A DNA stretch of 64,000 nt, from contig JBFWRI010000005.1 in the NCBI GenBank assembly GCA_050248995.1, forward strand, positions 1 to 64,000, given 5' to 3'. Each line of letters starts with the position of its first letter. Position 1 is the stretch's first letter. The DNA is from JBFWRI01 sp050248995 (GTDB lineage: Bacteria; Pseudomonadota; Alphaproteobacteria; JAIXQD01). The notes below the pieces were generated by a model, which was not told where the DNA came from, made no database searches, and saw only the letters and a program-made list of their open reading frames with translations. The position numbers and the translations under genes were made by a program. This document shows, in pieces, positions 60,872-64,000 of this stretch.

Positions 60872-61801
60872 ATGACATCAGAAGCCGCCAGCCCTCCTGC
60901 CGATAATCCTGCGCCCAAACCGAAGCGTCCACAGGATCGGCTGGGCGTCATTCTACGCCATGCACGGGAAGACAAGGGCCTGTCGCCGGAAGCCTGTGAA
61001 GAGCAGCTGCGCATCAAGGCTGAATACATTCTGGCGCTTGAAAACGGGCAGTACAATATTTTGCCGACCGCCACGCATGCCAAGGGATTTCTACGCACCT
61101 ACGCGATATTCCTTGGCCTTGAAGGCCGCCTGCCCGAACTGCAGCACAAATTTCAGGAAGAAACATCCGATTTCCCAGCCACGCCGCAACTGGTAACACC
61201 GGCGCCACTGCCGGAAGCGCGCCTGCCGGCAAAAGGCGTTGCGATTGGCGGCATCGCCATCGCAGTCGTCATTTACCTGTTGTATCTCTGGGTTTCGGCG
61301 CCGGCTGAAACAGATGTCGTCAAAGAACCGCTGGCCCCGCCAGCGCCGGCGATGTCGCTGGCCCCGCTAAGCGAGGCGGAACTGGTGCAGGCGCCGCCAT
61401 CACCCGACCTCGTCGCCCCTGCCGTCGACGCACCCGCAGCCGCCGTGCCGGTTGTGGAAGAACAGAAACCCGCACCCGAAGCTGTGGCGGTTCCGCCCAA
61501 GCCTGTGGCTGCTCCCACTGCCGATGGCAAGCCGGCCAATGTAACCATCAAGGCCACCGGCGATACGTGGGTGCAGGTGCAGGATGCCATGGGCGCCACG
61601 ATTTACAGCAAGCTGATGAAAGACGGCGACACGTACACGCCACCCGACCTGCCGGGCCTGACACTGATGACCGGCAATGCCGGTGGCATCGTGCTGGTGC
61701 GCGACGGCGATGAGGGTGATGCGCTTGGCAAGGATGCCGAAGTGAAGCGCGGCGTGCAGCTGACCAAGCCCGCGAAGAAAGCCCCTGCCGAAGATGAGTG
61801 A
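60872..61801 (+). CDS. RodZ-like protein with HTH and DUF4115 domains
   Basis: The 309-residue protein has an N-terminal Cro/C1-type helix-turn-helix (LGVILRHAREDKGLSPEACEEQLRIKAEYILALENG in parts), a Pro-rich stretch, one membrane helix at about residues 123-141 (AIGGIAIAVVIYLLYLWV), an Ala/Pro-rich periplasmic linker and a C-terminal DUF4115 beta domain (VTIKATGDTWVQVQDAMGATIYSKLMKDGDT). RodZ links MreB to the membrane in cell shape control. It overlaps gltX by eight bases. Confidence 0.85.
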   Translation: MTSEAASPPADNPAPKPKRPQDRLGVILRHAREDKGLSPEACEEQLRIKAEYILALENGQYNILPTATHAKGFLRTYAIFLGLEGRLPELQHKFQEETSDFPATPQLVTPAPLPEARLPAKGVAIGGIAIAVVIYLLYLWVSAPAETDVVKEPLAPPAPAMSLAPLSEAELVQAPPSPDLVAPAVDAPAAAVPVVEEQKPAPEAVAVPPKPVAAPTADGKPANVTIKATGDTWVQVQDAMGATIYSKLMKDGDTYTPPDLPGLTLMTGNAGGIVLVRDGDEGDALGKDAEVKRGVQLTKPAKKAPAEDE

Positions 61802-63263
61802 AGTCCGCACGCGTTTTGCGCCGTCGCCCACCGGCTACCTTCATCTGGGCAGTGTGCGCACGGCTTTTTACTGCTGGCTGCATGCACGTCACACCGGTGG
61901 CAAGTTCCTGGTGCGCATCGAAGATACAGACGCCGAGCGTTCAACCGAAGCCTCGGGCAAGGAAATCATCGAAGGCCTCGAGTGGCTGGGCATCACGTCC
62001 GACGAACCCATTGTCTACCAGTCGCAGCGCGTGCACCTGTACAAGCACGCGCTGGATGCCCTGTGGTCGGAAAACAAGATCTATCCGGCCTTTGAAACGC
62101 GCGAGGAACTGGATGCAGCCCGCGCCAAAGCCGAAACCGAAAAGCGCACGTATGTGTATGACGGCAAGTATGCCACGCTGCCGCGCGACGAAGCCGAAAA
62201 GCGCATGCGCAGCGGCGAAACCTTTATCTGGCGGCTGCGCGTTGATGCCACACAAACCACCGTGGTGCACGAGTCGTTGATGAGCGATCATGGCACGGTT
62301 GAATTCGCCAACAGCGAGATTGGTGATTTCCCGCTCACCCGTTCCGGCAACCACAACGCACCCGGCTGGCCGCTGTATAACTTCTGCAATGTGATCGATG
62401 ATAACGACCAGCGCATCACGCACGTTATTCGCGGCGTCGAACACCTTGGCAACACGCCGCGCCAGGTGCTGATTTATAACGCGCTGGGTTACCCCGTGCC
62501 GTCGTTCACCCACCTGCCGCTGATCATGCGCAACGGCAAGAAAATGAGCAAGCGCGACACGACCGACCCGAAACACAGCGTCAGCATCCACGAACGCCGC
62601 GAGCTGGGATACGTTAAGGAAGCGATTGTGAATTATCTGGCCCTGCTGGGCTGGGGCTTCAGCGAAACCGAGGAGTTCGCAACGCCGCTTGATATGGCCA
62701 AAGTTTTCGATGTGACGCGCCTGACGAAATCAAACGCCAGTTTCGACGAAGACAAGTTCCTGCACTTTAACGCATGGTATATCCGTCACCTGCCGCTGCA
62801 CGATATTGTCGAGCGTACCAAGCCCTTCCTTGTCAAAGCCGGGTTGTCGATTGACGCCACCCCGCCGGCACAACTGGAAAATATCATCGGTCTTGCGGTT
62901 GAACGTGCCCGCCTGCTGGCCGATTTCCCCGATCTGGTGCGTTACTTTTTTGAAACACCGACGACGTATGATGCTGATGCGGCTGCCAAGAACTTCAAGC
63001 CGGAAACAGCCGACATGTTCTTCAACATCGTTGATGCGCTGGTCAGCCTGCACGATTTCTCGGCCGGTGCGATTGATGAAGCCATCAAGAAACATCTGGA
63101 AGAAAAAGGCCTGAAAGCCAAGGATGTCATGCCGGCGCTGCGTCTGGCCCTCACAGGCCGTGGCAGCAGCCCCGGTAGCGTGTTCGACAATATGGCGCTG
63201 CTGGGCCGCCCCACAACCGTGGCGCGCCTTGATGCGGCGATTCAGTTTATCAAAAAATCTTAA
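61794..63263 (+). CDS. gltX: Glutamyl-tRNA synthetase
   Basis: GltX charges tRNA-Glu, and in many alphaproteobacteria also tRNA-Gln. The 489-residue class I enzyme shows the HIGH-like FAPSPTGYLHLGSVRTA, GRAG-type second motif FLVRIEDTDAERSTEAS, and KMSKS-like MSKRDTTD. The length is normal. It overlaps the RodZ-like gene and its stop overlaps the convergent valS stop by four bases. Confidence 0.96.
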   Translation: MSEVRTRFAPSPTGYLHLGSVRTAFYCWLHARHTGGKFLVRIEDTDAERSTEASGKEIIEGLEWLGITSDEPIVYQSQRVHLYKHALDALWSENKIYPAFETREELDAARAKAETEKRTYVYDGKYATLPRDEAEKRMRSGETFIWRLRVDATQTTVVHESLMSDHGTVEFANSEIGDFPLTRSGNHNAPGWPLYNFCNVIDDNDQRITHVIRGVEHLGNTPRQVLIYNALGYPVPSFTHLPLIMRNGKKMSKRDTTDPKHSVSIHERRELGYVKEAIVNYLALLGWGFSETEEFATPLDMAKVFDVTRLTKSNASFDEDKFLHFNAWYIRHLPLHDIVERTKPFLVKAGLSIDATPPAQLENIIGLAVERARLLADFPDLVRYFFETPTTYDADAAAKNFKPETADMFFNIVDALVSLHDFSAGAIDEAIKKHLEEKGLKAKDVMPALRLALTGRGSSPGSVFDNMALLGRPTTVARLDAAIQFIKKS

Positions 63264-64000
63264 GCCGTTTTCTTCTGCGCTTCGGCCAGCTCGATCTGGA
63301 TTGTTGCTGTGCCTTCGTCATTGCTGACGGTTGGCAGGCCATCAACGGCCGTATCAACAAACTCAGGCGCTGGCACCGTGGCAGCGCTGCAGAAATCAGC
63401 CAGTGATGCGGCGCTTGGCTGCGCACCACCCACAACAACCAGGCGGTTGGCCGGGTTCTTGATGGATGCGTTGGCCATCGTCTTGGCCTTGCGCACGGCA
63501 GCCAGCAGGCCGGTGATGGTCTGGCCTTCGGCCAATGCGCCGGCATCGGTGATAAATTCATCAGCCTTCGGCCACATACCGCGCGCATGCACGCTGCCTA
63601 CTTGTGCGAAGCGCTGAGGGAATAGCGTGCTGTACAGTTCTTCGGTGATGAATGGCATATACGGCGCGAACAGGCGCAGCGTGGCTTCCAGCACGAAATA
63701 AAGCGTGGTTTGCGCCGATTTCTGGCCGGCGGCGTCACCTGTCTCTCCGTATGCGCGGCTCTTCACCAGCTCCAGATAGTTATCACACAGGTCTTTCCAG
63801 AAGAACTCTTCCGAAACGCGCAGCGCATCGGCGTAATCGTAAGCCAGATGATGCTTGGTGACGGTATCAATGGTTTCCGCAAGGCGCGATGCAACCCAGC
63901 GGTCGGTCGGATGCGTCACATCCTTCTCGCAGGCCTTCAGCGTGTCGCCGGATGGCGCAAAGCCCTTCAGCTGCAGGCTGACAAAGCGCGCGGCGTTCCA
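63260..64000 (-). CDS. valS: Valyl-tRNA synthetase, C-terminal part (gene runs off the window)
   Basis: The visible 246 codons carry the class I anticodon-binding domain and the following helices: LEATLRLFAPYMPFITEELY and SVHARGMWPKADE are typical of ValS. The frame stays open through the last base of the window, with the segment NAARFVSLQLKGFAPSG just before THPTDRWVASRL, so the N-terminal catalytic part lies beyond. The C-terminus lacks a long coiled coil. It converges with gltX. Confidence 0.9.
   Translation of the reverse strand, partial: WNAARFVSLQLKGFAPSGDTLKACEKDVTHPTDRWVASRLAETIDTVTKHHLAYDYADALRVSEEFFWKDLCDNYLELVKSRAYGETGDAAGQKSAQTTLYFVLEATLRLFAPYMPFITEELYSTLFPQRFAQVGSVHARGMWPKADEFITDAGALAEGQTITGLLAAVRKAKTMANASIKNPANRLVVVGGAQPSAASLADFCSAATVPAPEFVDTAVDGLPTVSNDEGTATIQIELAEAQKKTA

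Overview
The window looks like chromosomal DNA of a flagellated, Gram-negative alphaproteobacterium. The evidence is an alphaproteobacterial Lpt/RpoN/HPF/PtsN gene group, a DUF3576 lipoprotein upstream of leuS-lptE-holA, DUF1150 and DUF1674 proteins, UbiG, a perfect CtrA-type box (TTAA-N7-TTAAC) and a perfect sigma-54 promoter in front of a flagellar hook gene. A Micavibrionales- or Rhodospirillales-like lineage is plausible, but no marker here fixes the genus.

Layout. 1-116: fragment reading as the N-terminus of a tyrosine integrase, abutting a solute-binding-protein gene that has lost its signal peptide. 0.9-4 kb: HD-domain phosphohydrolase, two exported proteins (one very Cys-rich) and an unrecognised 370-residue protein. 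3.9-8.6 kb (minus): DUF3576 lipoprotein, leuS, lptE, holA in one overlapping operon. 8.8-12.7 kb: porin, a nucleotidyltransferase-like protein, a structured RNA resembling 6S RNA, a winged-helix regulator with a worn-out receiver domain and an M15 peptidase. 12.7-22.3 kb: transporter, HAD hydrolase, OGT-like transferase, ExoD, cytochromes b561 and c', CNNM/CorC protein, a GH17-GT2 glucan synthase and a glycine-zipper protein. 22.3-28.8 kb: CsaA, CYTH, BipA, M48 peptidase, SdhAF4, Rpe and heparinase-like protein.

29-31 kb: a secreted protein with eight TSP1-like modules of exactly 48 residues in an AAAB-AAAB order, the most unusual gene in the window. 31-43 kb: Ogt, Nth, Nudix, two PfkB kinases, tRNA-Asp, Ddl, a second lone solute-binding protein, a Mur ligase carrying an N-terminal membrane domain, tRNA-Gly and DUF1150.

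42.3-52 kb (minus): KdsD, LptC, LptA, LptB, Nudix, RpoN, flagellar hook protein, an unknown (ParB-like?) protein, HPF and PtsN. This is the usual lpt-rpoN-hpf-ptsN order with three genes inserted, one of which has its own sigma-54 promoter. 52-64 kb: RNase D, tRNA-Leu flanked by palindromes, an NDUFA9-type reductase, HIT protein, GreA, ComF, a methyltransferase relative lacking its SAM-binding half, UbiG, two tandem SDRs, an FMN oxidoreductase, RodZ-like protein, GltX and the C-terminus of ValS at the window edge.

Together the genes serve mainly envelope biogenesis (LPS transport, Kdo precursor, peptidoglycan, glucan), translation and ubiquinone synthesis. Two of the three tRNA genes have palindromes that include their own CCA ends.
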